DNA from: Moraxellaceae bacterium AER2_44_116
GTDB lineage: Bacteria; Pseudomonadota; Gammaproteobacteria; Pseudomonadales; Moraxellaceae
Direction of reading: 5' to 3'
Length of the DNA: 64,000 nucleotides
NCBI GenBank assembly: GCA_006546595.1
Contig: VIAD01000006.1
Location: 62,001 to 126,000 of the forward strand
This document shows, piece after piece, positions 35,538 to 44,649 of this stretch. Both the position numbers and the translations under genes were made by a program. Every line of letters starts with the position of its first letter. The first letter of the stretch is position 1. The notes beneath the pieces were generated by a model, which was not told the DNA's origin, searched no databases, and was given only the letters and a program-made list of their open reading frames with translations.

Positions 35538-37145
35538 TTAAATAAACCGATTAGGGTGAGAAAAAGTAATACGGAAACAAGCACCTTGTTCTTGGGGAAG
35601 ATAGTCTAAATGTGCTTGATTGGCTTCACATAACTCGCGTGATAAATATAAACCTAAGCCTGTACCTGTTTTTTCGGTGGTATAAAAAGGCTCAAAGAGG
35701 TTTTTTTGTTGTTCTATATCAACACCAGGACCAAAGTCATATACCTCGACATAAGGTAAACCATTAATCGCATCAACTCCAACGACTATTTTGACCGAGT
35801 TTTCGTTGTTTTTTTGGCTATAGTACAAGCCGTTACTGACCATATTATTAATCACTTGATATAACTGATCGGGGTCAAAACGAATTGACGTATTTTCTTG
35901 TGTTTCTAAAATGATATTTTTTTTATCTAAGACGGAAAGATATTCATCAATAAAGTCTGTTAGCCATGTTGTTAAATCTAATAATTGAGGCGAGGATTTT
36001 TGTCGGCGAGATAATTGCAATACTTTCTCTACGATATTATTGACCCGAATACAGTGCTGTTCAATGATCGTTAATAAGCGTTTGTCTGCACCTGCAATAT
36101 TTTCTGACTCTGCCAATAGTTGCGATGCGTGACTAATTGCACCGAGAGGATTACGAATTTCGTGAGCAATACTGGCCGTTAAACGACCGAGCGAAGCCAA
36201 TTTTAGCTGTTGTGCTTTTTGTGTTAATTGTGCCGTATTCTCTAAAAAAATTAACAAGTTATCATGCAAGCTGGTTGCACCAAGCTTCATATAAGAGACA
36301 TTGATTTCAGGATAACCGGGTTGATTTTTGAAGGTTAAAGGCCGTGTCATTAACTGTTGTTGCCAAGCAATCAAACCTGTATCAATTGAGTCAGATAAAT
36401 CTTTGAGTGAGCTGCCAATAAAAAAATCGTCTATCCCCAGTAGGTGTTTAGCAGCGACGTTTATGAGTAATAATTGTCGGTCGTGATTCACAACAATAAT
36501 TCCTGTGTGCATACGATCAATAATTTGCTCATTAAGTTTTTGTAAGTTAACCACCTCAATTGAGCGTTGTACGGCAATCGCTTCCATTTGTCGAAAGCGG
36601 TGGCTAATTAATTGACTAAATAATGCCACGGCAAAAAAACTTAATCCCAGAAGAGATGCCTGTCCTAAGTTTTCACGACTCAGATTTTCGGCAGTGGTTA
36701 AAATAAAATAAAACTGTTCGTACAGCACGGCAATGGCGGCGATTGCAGCGATCATTGGCCCTTGTTTACCGGGTAATAAAATATTACCTGCGGCGACCAT
36801 GACTAAATACAGCATGCTCAATTGTGCGGTTGGCCCTGCATTGGCGTGCATAATTAAAGTAATAGCGAGAATATCAATCGAAATAAAGAAAAATGCTTGT
36901 ATGCGTGGTTGAGACTGAAACTTTTTATTCAGAATCACGCTGATGACCGTCAGCATTAAGTAGCTAATACTGGAGATCAAAAAGAGTTTTGGGTTATTTG
37001 CCCCTAACAATGGAGCAGAAGGAGAGGCGGTAAATAACGAAACTAATAAAATAGCGAGCACTAATCGATAATAGACATAAACACGGAGTAAACGCCAATC
37101 ATCGTGACTTTCTGGAAATTCAGTTTTTGTGTGAGTGATAGTCAT
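35538..37145 (-). CDS. pilS: Sensor histidine kinase PilS
   Basis: Membrane sensor partner of PilR. Six membrane helices in the first 185 residues, a PAS-like domain (about 203-300), the H-box 'SIAHEIRNPLG' with phospho-His328, and N and G boxes ('VINNMVSNGLYYS', 'TGTGLGLYLS'). 535 residues. It overlaps the preceding small gene as ATGA, so the PP0621-type gene, pilS and pilR form one operon. Confidence 0.95.
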   Translation of the reverse strand: MTITHTKTEFPESHDDWRLLRVYVYYRLVLAILLVSLFTASPSAPLLGANNPKLFLISSISYLMLTVISVILNKKFQSQPRIQAFFFISIDILAITLIMHANAGPTAQLSMLYLVMVAAGNILLPGKQGPMIAAIAAIAVLYEQFYFILTTAENLSRENLGQASLLGLSFFAVALFSQLISHRFRQMEAIAVQRSIEVVNLQKLNEQIIDRMHTGIIVVNHDRQLLLINVAAKHLLGIDDFFIGSSLKDLSDSIDTGLIAWQQQLMTRPLTFKNQPGYPEINVSYMKLGATSLHDNLLIFLENTAQLTQKAQQLKLASLGRLTASIAHEIRNPLGAISHASQLLAESENIAGADKRLLTIIEQHCIRVNNIVEKVLQLSRRQKSSPQLLDLTTWLTDFIDEYLSVLDKKNIILETQENTSIRFDPDQLYQVINNMVSNGLYYSQKNNENSVKIVVGVDAINGLPYVEVYDFGPGVDIEQQKNLFEPFYTTEKTGTGLGLYLSRELCEANQAHLDYLPQEQGACFRITFSHPNRFI

Positions 37146-37375
37146 GGTTTTTGTTGTAAATAAAGATCACGATGCGCTTCGCAGCAAAAAAAACGCCCTT
37201 GAGATTGTGTGCTTTCACCTTCAGGAATATGAACACCACATTGCGCGCATTGATGCATGAGTGGAGCAGACGGCAATGGGTTTTGCGCTTGCGGTGGTGA
37301 GATTGCTCGACGAATTAACGAGTAAATAAACCAAATAATGGCAGCGATAATTAATAAGCGAAATAGAGTACCCAT
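37142..37375 (-). CDS. PP0621 family small membrane protein
   Basis: 77 residues: one N-terminal membrane helix (about 4-20), a Pro-rich linker, then a Cys-rich cytosolic tail 'CAQCGVHIPEGES' and 'RFFCCEAHRDLY' that could bind zinc. This small family is commonly encoded just upstream of pilS in gamma- and betaproteobacteria; function unknown, but coupling with pilS suggests an accessory role. Confidence 0.85.
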   Translation of the reverse strand: MGTLFRLLIIAAIIWFIYSLIRRAISPPQAQNPLPSAPLMHQCAQCGVHIPEGESTQSQGRFFCCEAHRDLYLQQKP

Positions 37376-37456
37376 CGTTTTATCCTAACCCTAGACTGTT
37401 TTAGAAAGCGTTCCTAGTCTATCCTATGTCGTTTCTGTTGTAAGCTTGGAATAGAC

Positions 37457-39076
37457 ATGACTTTGCGAATTGCGTTAGCTCAAGATAACTTTTTAGTGGG
37501 TGGTATTCCTGAAAATGCCCAAAAAATACGCCTATTAGCGCAACAGGCTAAAGCTCAAGAGAGCGATATCATCGTTTTTCCTGAGTTGTGTTTAACAGGT
37601 TATCCACCCGAAGATTTATTATTTCGCCCCAGTTTAACACCCCGTATTGACGAGGCATTGGCGAGTTTAGCAGACATTCGCGATATTGTCTTAGTGTTGG
37701 GCTATCCAAAAATGATGAGTGGCCAATTGTATAATATGGCTGGCGCATGGTTAAACGGCGAGTGTTTACTCGAGTATGCCAAACAAAAACTCCCTAATTA
37801 TCAGGTATTTGACGAAAAGCGATATTTTGTCGAAGGAAATCAGTCCTCAGTATTTACCTATAAAAATGTCTGTATTGCGTTAACGATTTGTGAAGATATT
37901 TGGCATGATGAGCCTGTCGCCGCAGCAAAAGCTTTGGGTGCGGCGTTAATCTTAAATTTGAATGCCTCGCCTTTTCATATTGACAAACAAACAGAGCGTT
38001 TAAGCACGGTTCAGCAACATGCGCTCACTCATCAGGTATCAATTGCCTATGTGAATTTAGTCGGTGGTCAAGATGAGTTAGTGTTTGACGGTGGTTCGTT
38101 TGTGGTGAATCCTTCTGGCGAAGTAGCGACTGAATTAGCATTATTTAGTGAGGTGTTAGCCGTCGTTGATTTTGACAGTCATACCAAACAATTTCTGACG
38201 CAGAATCGTGTATTGCCTTTGAGTGTTGAAGCTTCTGTCTATCAAGCATTAGTCTTGGGGGTGCGAGACTATGTCAATAAAAGTGGTTTTTCGGGCATCG
38301 TCTTAGGCTTGTCGGGTGGAATTGACTCGGGTTTGGTCTTGGCAATCGCCGTTGATGCACTGGGTGCAGAGCGCGTCAATGCGGTAATGATGCCGTATCA
38401 TTACACCTCACAAATGAGTTTGGAAGATGCCGCCGAAGAGGCCAAAATTTTAGGTGTTCATTATTCAATTATTGAAATAGCGTCAGTGGTGGAGTCCTTT
38501 GAACGTCAACTAGCCTCTGCATTTTCAGGATTGACGCGTGATAAAACCGAGGAAAACTTACAGGCACGGGCACGCGGTGTCTTATTAATGGCGTTGTCTA
38601 ATAAAAAAGGCTGGCTAGTCTTAACAACAGGCAACAAATCAGAAATGGCGGTGGGTTACGCCACGTTATATGGCGATATGGCAGGTGGTTTTGATGTCTT
38701 AAAAGATGTACCCAAAACCTTGGTGTTTCGATTAGCAGAATACCGAAATAGCTTAAATACAAGCCCTGTCATTCCTCAACGCGTGATTGATCGTCCACCG
38801 TCTGCTGAGTTAGCTCCTGACCAAAAAGATGAAGACAGCTTACCGCCATATTCGGTCTTAGATGCCATTCTTGCGTTGTACATAGAACAAGATTTGAGTG
38901 CAGAAGCCATTGTGGCTGAAGGCTTTGACCGTGAAACGGTTTATCGGGTGATTCGTATGGTTGATTTTAATGAGTACAAACGCCGCCAAGCCGCGATTGG
39001 CCCACGTATTACGCAACGTGGGTTTGGTCGTGATCGCCGTTATCCTTTAGTCAACGGCTGGAAAGCGGGGATTTAG
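37457..39076 (+). CDS. nadE: Glutamine-dependent NAD+ synthetase NadE
   Basis: Amidates nicotinate adenine dinucleotide to NAD+, the last step of the pathway nadB begins. N-terminal nitrilase-type glutaminase with triad E43, K111, C145; C-terminal synthetase with the ATP-pyrophosphatase loop 'SGGIDSG' at 286-292. 539 residues, the usual length of the compact glutamine-dependent form. Divergent from the PP0621/pilS operon. Confidence 0.96.
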   Translation: MTLRIALAQDNFLVGGIPENAQKIRLLAQQAKAQESDIIVFPELCLTGYPPEDLLFRPSLTPRIDEALASLADIRDIVLVLGYPKMMSGQLYNMAGAWLNGECLLEYAKQKLPNYQVFDEKRYFVEGNQSSVFTYKNVCIALTICEDIWHDEPVAAAKALGAALILNLNASPFHIDKQTERLSTVQQHALTHQVSIAYVNLVGGQDELVFDGGSFVVNPSGEVATELALFSEVLAVVDFDSHTKQFLTQNRVLPLSVEASVYQALVLGVRDYVNKSGFSGIVLGLSGGIDSGLVLAIAVDALGAERVNAVMMPYHYTSQMSLEDAAEEAKILGVHYSIIEIASVVESFERQLASAFSGLTRDKTEENLQARARGVLLMALSNKKGWLVLTTGNKSEMAVGYATLYGDMAGGFDVLKDVPKTLVFRLAEYRNSLNTSPVIPQRVIDRPPSAELAPDQKDEDSLPPYSVLDAILALYIEQDLSAEAIVAEGFDRETVYRVIRMVDFNEYKRRQAAIGPRITQRGFGRDRRYPLVNGWKAGI

Positions 39077-39108
39077 TACGGTTATCAGTTTATGATTTTG
39101 TTGACTGT

Positions 39109-39720
39109 TCACTCTTCATCATCTTTAGAAAACCAACCAAGAACACCGCGTTTTTGTCGAGGATCAACAGGAACGCGGATGACCACTGTTGCTGACAGTT
39201 GGTCATGCCATGCTAAACCTCGGCCATTCACCCATGCCCAGAAATAATTGCCCATAAAGCCAAACACTAAACTCAAAGCAAATGCACCACTGTTGTTATA
39301 TAAAATATTCGCGGCAAAACCACAAATTGTCGGTAATATCATCGCCGCAGCGCAACGGCCAAAGGCATCACTCCAAGACAGTAATTGACCATTAGGCTTA
39401 ATGACTTTCAGTCGCCATGTTTGCATGCCTAATGTTTGTCCTGTTTTGCGCCAAAAATAGCCATAAAATAGCCACGTCATCATCACCATTGCAGGAAATA
39501 ACACAAAGTGGCGAAACCAATCGGGCAATACAACGGCCTGATGTTTAGCGGCAACCTCTGCGGGTGTGGCTATGCCCACTAAAATAGCTGCGATAATGGC
39601 GTTAAATGCCACAATCAATAAGCCATCGTACATGACGGCGGCTAAACGTACTCCCACACGTGCCAACACAACGGGCGTTTTCGCTTCTGGAGGAGGTGAT
39701 TTTTTGACTTTTTTGGCCAT
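39109..39720 (-). CDS. RDD family membrane protein
   Basis: 203 residues with about four membrane helices and the RDD signature: 'RVGVRLAAVMYDGLLIV' (an R..A..yD variant) and 'GQTLGMQTWRLKVI' after the second helix pair, then 'GRGLAWHDQLSATVVI'. RDD proteins are small inner membrane proteins, some implicated in transport; substrate unknown. The N-terminus is Lys/Pro rich. Located next to the tRNA-Thr gene. Confidence 0.85.
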   Translation of the reverse strand: MAKKVKKSPPPEAKTPVVLARVGVRLAAVMYDGLLIVAFNAIIAAILVGIATPAEVAAKHQAVVLPDWFRHFVLFPAMVMMTWLFYGYFWRKTGQTLGMQTWRLKVIKPNGQLLSWSDAFGRCAAAMILPTICGFAANILYNNSGAFALSLVFGFMGNYFWAWVNGRGLAWHDQLSATVVIRVPVDPRQKRGVLGWFSKDDEE

Positions 39721-39733
39721 GAGAAAAGACTTA

Positions 39734-39809
<76 letters not shown>

Positions 39810-39921
39810 GGATGAAGAAGAGAGAGTGGAGGGCGTTATACTAAAAGACTGGCCAACCATCCAAAGAACGATGATTTTAACGTGCTAATGATAAAAAACA
39901 AGTGAGTGATTTTGAAAACTT

Positions 39922-39930
39922 TGCTATATT
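39922..39930 (+). promoter_or_regulatory. Extended -10 promoter of rpmE
   Basis: TG-C-TATATT followed by a GC-rich ACGCGCCC discriminator, typical of stringently controlled ribosomal promoters. The start would leave an approximately 135-base leader. Confidence 0.45.
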
Positions 39931-39936
39931 ACGCGC

Positions 39937-40074
39937 CCTTGTTGCGCTTAGCTCTAGCGAAGATACTGCTAGGGTGGGTCAAGAGACTGGTCGTGTGTCG
40001 TTCCTGCTACAAAGTAATATACCCTTGACGCAGGGGGGCGATACCTCCTTAAACCACTCTTTAATGGTGAAATG
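39937..40074 (+). promoter_or_regulatory. Structured 5' leader of rpmE, possible L31 autoregulation
   Basis: Long leader with a CTAGC/GCTAG hairpin (near 39955-39975) and a G-rich segment AGGGGGGC facing ACCTCCTT before the start region. Leaders that bind bL31 to repress its own translation are known in gammaproteobacteria; correspondence here is inference, no consensus was aligned. Confidence 0.3.
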
Positions 40075-40296
40075 ATGAAAGCTGATATCCATCCAAAATA
40101 CGAAACAATCGTTGCTACTTGTTCTTGCGGCAATGTCATCGAAACTCGCTCTGCTCTTTGCAAAAACATCCACTTAGACGTGTGTGGCAAATGCCATCCA
40201 TTCTATACTGGCCAACAAAAAGTAGTAGATACAGGTGGCCGTATCGATAAGTTCAAACAACGTTTCGGTGCTCGTGGCAGCATTGCTAAGGCATAA
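40075..40296 (+). CDS. rpmE: 50S ribosomal protein L31 (zinc-binding form)
   Basis: 73 residues beginning MKADIHPKYETI. The four zinc ligands of the C+ form are present: C-S-C-G near residue 16 and V-C-G-K-C-H near 37, so this is the zinc-replete paralogue. The second of two adjacent ATG codons is chosen to match the family's MK-DIHPKY start. A terminator follows. Located upstream of mrcA in opposite orientation. Confidence 0.96.
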   Translation: MKADIHPKYETIVATCSCGNVIETRSALCKNIHLDVCGKCHPFYTGQQKVVDTGGRIDKFKQRFGARGSIAKA

Positions 40297-40320
40297 GCTA
40301 AGCGATTGTATCGAAAGTAA

Positions 40321-40347
40321 AAAAGGCGAGATTTCTCGCCTTTTTTT
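40321..40347. terminator. Bidirectional terminator between rpmE and mrcA
   Basis: GGCGAG-ATTT-CTCGCC with A-run before and seven Ts after; serves the convergent rpmE and mrcA genes. Confidence 0.9.
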
Positions 40348-40363
40348 ATGCCTGAAAAAATAC

Positions 40364-42766
40364 CTAAAAAATATCTTCTGCGGCAGCTTGAGGAGGTGGT
40401 GTGGTAGAGGTTGCTTCAGGTGCTACATCAACCGAAGGTGCTTCGGCATTAGCGGGTGAGCTTCGTGTGGATGTTGACGGTGTATTGTTGTCACCATTAG
40501 AACCATCAATCCATTCATCTGGAGTCCCAGCTAGGGCATACTCCATAAATGCCGTCCATAAAGGTAATGCGGCAAACCCCCCGTATTCTACTCGACCTAA
40601 TGACGATGGACGGTCAAAGCCTACCCAGCTAATCGCTACCATTTTAGGACTAAAGCCCGCAAACCACGCATCTTTGGCATCATTTGTTGTGCCTGTTTTT
40701 CCTGCGATATCACTACGTCCAAGCTTTAAGGCACTACGTGCTGTACCATGTAAAATCACATCACGTAAAATATTGGCCATTTGCTTGGATGCTTTTTCGC
40801 TCATAATGCGTTTAGCAACAGGATACTCAGGGAGATAAACAGGAGGCGTGACGGGGAGAGGTGGGTCAATGACCGATATTTGCTCGCCTGTGCCAATCAC
40901 TTCGGAAGATGGAGGTGTTGGAGCGGTGCTTATCATTTCATTGGCTATAGCAGGATTGTCACAGGGTTTACACACTTGTTCTGGTTTGGCTTGAAAGAGA
41001 ATTTTGCCACTGACATCTTCAATGCGCTCAATAAAATAAGGGTTAACGCGGTAGCCACCATTTGCAAACGCTGCATAACCTGTCGCCATTTGCAGAGGCA
41101 CAACCTGAGCTGTTCCTAAGGCCAAGGTGAGATTTTTTGGTAGCTCTTTATCAATAAAACCAAAACGATCTAAATACGTTCGCGCCCGTTCCACACCCAC
41201 GGCCTGTAATAAACGCACTGACACTAAATTACGTGATAAATACAATGCGCGTCTGAGCGTGATAGGCCCCATGAAGCGACCATCAGAATTGCTAGGTGAC
41301 CAATTACCCACGGTTAATGGTGAGTCATTGACTGTACTGTAGGGATTAAATCCTCTTTCCAATGCCAACGCATAGATAAATGGCTTCATGGTTGAACCCG
41401 CTTGCCGCCAACCTTGAATACTGTGGTTGAATTGGCTGACACCAAAATCAAAACCACCGACTAATGCCTCAATAGATCCCGTTTCGGGGTGTAATGCGAC
41501 TAATTGACCTTGAACATTAGGAATTTGTCGTAGTAGCCATGTATTACCAACAGGCTTCAGACGAATAATATCGCCTTCTTTAACAATTTGGCTCGCTTTG
41601 CTAGGGTAGCCACCTAAACTGTTGACTGATTTATAGGGGCGCGCCCAACTCATGCCCGACCAATTCACAGTGACACTTCTTCCATCTTGTAATGTCGCTG
41701 CGATGGAGTTGCGATTGACTTTAGTGACTTGTGCTGGCCATAAACCACCTGCGACAGATAACTGAGCTAGCGTATTTTTTGTTTTTTCTGCACCGCGCCA
41801 GCCATGACGCAAATCGTAAGCCAATAAGCCTTCATTGACGGCTTTAACGGCAGCATTTTGAATGTCTGATTGTACCGTGGTAAAAACACGATAGCCAGCG
41901 CCTAAGACTTTTTCGCCAAAACGTGCAGTAAGAGTTGCTCGCACCATTTCAGCTAAAAAAGGCGCAGTGACTTCGTCAACAACGGTATGAAAGCGAATCC
42001 CTGTATCCATAGTGATTGCTTGTTGATAATCGGCTCGTTTAATATAGCCAAGCGACAGCATTCGTCCTAGAATCCAATCTCGCCGTTCAATGGCACGTTT
42101 GGGATTAACAACAGGATTGTATTTCGAAGGGGCTTTAGGTAAGCCTGCTATCATAGCCATTTCTGCTAAAGATAGTTGATTAACATTTTTGCTGTAGTAC
42201 ACTTCGGCAGCCGCACCGATACCGTAAGCTCGCTGGCCTAAGTAAATTTTATTGACATACAGCTCAAGGATTTCTTTCTTTGAAAGAGCTTGTTCAATAT
42301 TTCGAGCTAATAATATCTCGGTGAACTTCCGACTAAATGTGCGCTGTGAGGTTAAAAAATAGTTTTTGGCGACTTGCATGGTAATTGTCGAGCCGCCAGA
42401 CTGTATGGATCCTGTTTGTGCAATATCAACAAAGGCGCGTCCTAGTCCCTTTAGACTAATTCCTTTGTGATTAAAAAAATTATCGTCTTCAGCCGCTAAA
42501 AAAGCTTTGACGAATAGGGGGGGGATTTCGTCATAATGCAACGGGCGACTATGCTTCTCTCCAAACTCACTAATCAGCTTGCCATCACGGCTATAGATTT
42601 GTAGTGGGGTTTCAAGTTTAATTTCGCGGAGCTGTTCAACGTTTGGTAACTGTGGATTGAGGTATAAGTATATACCGCTACCCATTAAGAGCAGGCTAAA
42701 GAGACCCGTGAGCCCTGCCGCAATAAAGGGATGAATGCGCTCTGAGTTAGACGTATATTTTTTCAT
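40364..42766 (-). CDS. mrcA: Penicillin-binding protein 1A
   Basis: Bifunctional peptidoglycan glycosyltransferase/transpeptidase anchored by one helix (about 13-35). GT51 domain with catalytic E93 in 'AFLAAEDDNFFNHKG'; an OB-like linker with 'EGDIIRLKPVGNTW'; transpeptidase with active-site Ser in 'AGSTMKPF' (about 458), 'SRNLVSV' and 'GKTGTTND' (about 689). 800 residues, ending in a disordered Pro/Ser/Ala tail. Divergent from pilMNOPQ, the usual arrangement. Confidence 0.97.
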   Translation of the reverse strand: MKKYTSNSERIHPFIAAGLTGLFSLLLMGSGIYLYLNPQLPNVEQLREIKLETPLQIYSRDGKLISEFGEKHSRPLHYDEIPPLFVKAFLAAEDDNFFNHKGISLKGLGRAFVDIAQTGSIQSGGSTITMQVAKNYFLTSQRTFSRKFTEILLARNIEQALSKKEILELYVNKIYLGQRAYGIGAAAEVYYSKNVNQLSLAEMAMIAGLPKAPSKYNPVVNPKRAIERRDWILGRMLSLGYIKRADYQQAITMDTGIRFHTVVDEVTAPFLAEMVRATLTARFGEKVLGAGYRVFTTVQSDIQNAAVKAVNEGLLAYDLRHGWRGAEKTKNTLAQLSVAGGLWPAQVTKVNRNSIAATLQDGRSVTVNWSGMSWARPYKSVNSLGGYPSKASQIVKEGDIIRLKPVGNTWLLRQIPNVQGQLVALHPETGSIEALVGGFDFGVSQFNHSIQGWRQAGSTMKPFIYALALERGFNPYSTVNDSPLTVGNWSPSNSDGRFMGPITLRRALYLSRNLVSVRLLQAVGVERARTYLDRFGFIDKELPKNLTLALGTAQVVPLQMATGYAAFANGGYRVNPYFIERIEDVSGKILFQAKPEQVCKPCDNPAIANEMISTAPTPPSSEVIGTGEQISVIDPPLPVTPPVYLPEYPVAKRIMSEKASKQMANILRDVILHGTARSALKLGRSDIAGKTGTTNDAKDAWFAGFSPKMVAISWVGFDRPSSLGRVEYGGFAALPLWTAFMEYALAGTPDEWIDGSNGDNNTPSTSTRSSPANAEAPSVDVAPEATSTTPPPQAAAEDIF

Positions 42767-42867
42767 TGGAGACCAGGGTGTAATAACAAACTAAGTGACA
42801 ACCGTGAAGCGATAGTGGATTATAACTGCAATAATCACTTGTGCGGTACTTGCAGTCGTGTTAAGAC

Positions 42868-42882
42868 TAGCATTTAATGCTA
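42868..42882. promoter_or_regulatory. Inverted repeat in the mrcA-pilM intergenic region
   Basis: TAGCATT-T-AATGCTA, perfect 7-bp arms with a single central base; a good size for a dimeric repressor site in this divergent promoter region. No regulator identified. Confidence 0.35.
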
Positions 42883-42890
42883 TTTGGTAT

Positions 42891-42913
42891 GAATGTGTTG
42901 TAACTACACATTC
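42891..42913 (+). promoter_or_regulatory. Inverted repeat just upstream of pilM
   Basis: GAATGTGT and ACACATTC, perfect 8-bp arms with a seven-base spacer, 30 bases before the pilM start. Either an operator or, in RNA, a hairpin close to the ribosome-binding site. Confidence 0.4.
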
Positions 42914-42943
42914 TAATTACAAAAATAAAAGGGAACAAATGCC

Positions 42944-44005
42944 GTGCTGCCCTTTCTAGGTAAAAAAAATTCAAGCCTATTAGGCTTAGATATTAGCTCC
43001 ACGTCGGTCAAACTCTTGGAATTAAGTTTGCAGGGTGATCGTTATCGTGTCGAAAGCTATGGGGTTGAACCGCTACCACAAAATGCTGTGGTAGAAAAAA
43101 ACATCGCTGATGTTGAGGGTGTAGGAGAGGCTATTGCGCGTCTGTACGCAAAGGCCAAGCCGCGCACCAAAAATGCGGCGGTTGCGGTTGCAGGCTCAGC
43201 AGTGATTACCAAGGTCATTGAGATGGATGCTGATTTATCCGATGACGAGCGTGAATCGCAAATTCGATTAGAAGCAGATCAGTATATTCCATATCCTCTT
43301 GAAGAAATTAATTTGGATTTTGAAGTTATTGGTCCTTCAGCGACAAATCCAGAACGTGTCAGCGTCTTGCTGGCTGCGTCACGGACAGAAAATATTGAAT
43401 TGCGTGCAGATGCGTTAATTATTGCCAATATGACAGCGCGAGTTGTTGATGTTGAAGCTTATGCAATGGAAAGAGCATTTGGCTTGATTGTTGATAGTTT
43501 GCCATGTGGTGCGGATGGTACGGTTGCGGTCATTGATATTGGCGCAACAATGACGACATTAAATGTCGTTAATGACGGTAAAATTATTTATACCAGAGAA
43601 CAACTCTTTGGTGGCCGACAATTAACGGAAGAAATACAACGTCGTTATGGCCTTTCTTTTGAAGAGGCGGGTCGTCTCAAAAAAGAAGGTGGCCTGCCTG
43701 ATGATTATGAGCCTGAAGTATTACGCCCGTTTAAAGAAGCTGTCGTTCAACAGGTCACGCGTTCGTTACAGTTTTTCTTTTCTTCTAGTCAATATAATGA
43801 TGTCGATCATATTTTACTGGCAGGTGGAACAGCTTCAATTATGGGGCTAGCGGACATTGTGCAAGAAAAGCTAGGTACAGCAGTGAGCATTGCAAACCCC
43901 TTTGTTCATATGTCATTTGCTCCCCAAATCAATGCGGCTGCTATCAGCAACGATGCGCCCGCGTTAATGATTGCTTGTGGCTTGGCATTAAGGAGTTTTG
44001 ATTAA
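42944..44005 (+). CDS. pilM: Type IV pilus assembly protein PilM
   Basis: Cytosolic actin/FtsA-like ATP-binding protein that docks on the PilN N-terminus. 'LLGLDISSTSVKLLEL' (phosphate 1), 'VAVIDIGATMTTLNVV' (phosphate 2) and 'ILLAGGTASIMGL' (adenosine motif) define the fold; 353 residues. GTG start with GGGA upstream. First gene of pilMNOPQ; its stop overlaps the pilN ATG by one base. Confidence 0.96.
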   Translation: MLPFLGKKNSSLLGLDISSTSVKLLELSLQGDRYRVESYGVEPLPQNAVVEKNIADVEGVGEAIARLYAKAKPRTKNAAVAVAGSAVITKVIEMDADLSDDERESQIRLEADQYIPYPLEEINLDFEVIGPSATNPERVSVLLAASRTENIELRADALIIANMTARVVDVEAYAMERAFGLIVDSLPCGADGTVAVIDIGATMTTLNVVNDGKIIYTREQLFGGRQLTEEIQRRYGLSFEEAGRLKKEGGLPDDYEPEVLRPFKEAVVQQVTRSLQFFFSSSQYNDVDHILLAGGTASIMGLADIVQEKLGTAVSIANPFVHMSFAPQINAAAISNDAPALMIACGLALRSFD

Positions 44006-44649
44006 TGGCTAAAATCAACCTATTGCCATGGCGACAAGAGCTTAAAAAGCAACGTCAACAAGAGTTTTTGACGATTAATGTTGCGGTAGCTTTGACTGCC
44101 GCTGCAATTGTGATGTTCTTTCACATTATCGTCAGTGGTCAGTTGAGCGATCAAGAAGAAAGAAAAGCATTTATTCAGTCTGAAATAGCCACGCTTGATG
44201 GGCAAATAAAACAAATTGATGATTTACAAGCTCGCAAAGAAGAATTACTCGCGCGTATGAAAGTGATTCAGGATTTGCAAGGTCGTCGCCCTGTCATCGT
44301 GAGAGTCTTCGATGAGTTAGCACGTACCGTACCTGATAAAGTTTATTTGTCGTCCTTTCAGCGAGCAGGTGACACATTTTCCATTGAAGGGTATGCGGAA
44401 AGTAACACGCAGGTATCTTCATTTTTAAGAAATTTGAACGCATCTACGTGGTTTAAAAATCCTGCCTTATCTAATGTAACGGCAGATGATGTAGCCAAAA
44501 AAGATGTTAAAGGTGCTAAAGCGGTTGCAGCCAACGATGCAAAGAAAACCAATCGTTTTTCACTTAAAGTTGAATTGGAATCTCCAGAGCCACCACCAGA
44601 GGATGAGAAAACAGGTGTGAAAAAAACTAATAAGGAGGAAACCAAGTGA
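44005..44649 (+). CDS. pilN: Type IV pilus inner membrane protein PilN
   Basis: Begins 'MAKINLLPWRQELKKQRQQEF': the INLLPWR segment is the conserved peptide bound by PilM. One membrane helix (about 24-43), coiled coil (about 50-90), ferredoxin-like domain, and a Lys/Glu-rich tail that is longer than usual. AAGGAG upstream. 214 residues. Confidence 0.95.
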   Translation: MAKINLLPWRQELKKQRQQEFLTINVAVALTAAAIVMFFHIIVSGQLSDQEERKAFIQSEIATLDGQIKQIDDLQARKEELLARMKVIQDLQGRRPVIVRVFDELARTVPDKVYLSSFQRAGDTFSIEGYAESNTQVSSFLRNLNASTWFKNPALSNVTADDVAKKDVKGAKAVAANDAKKTNRFSLKVELESPEPPPEDEKTGVKKTNKEETK

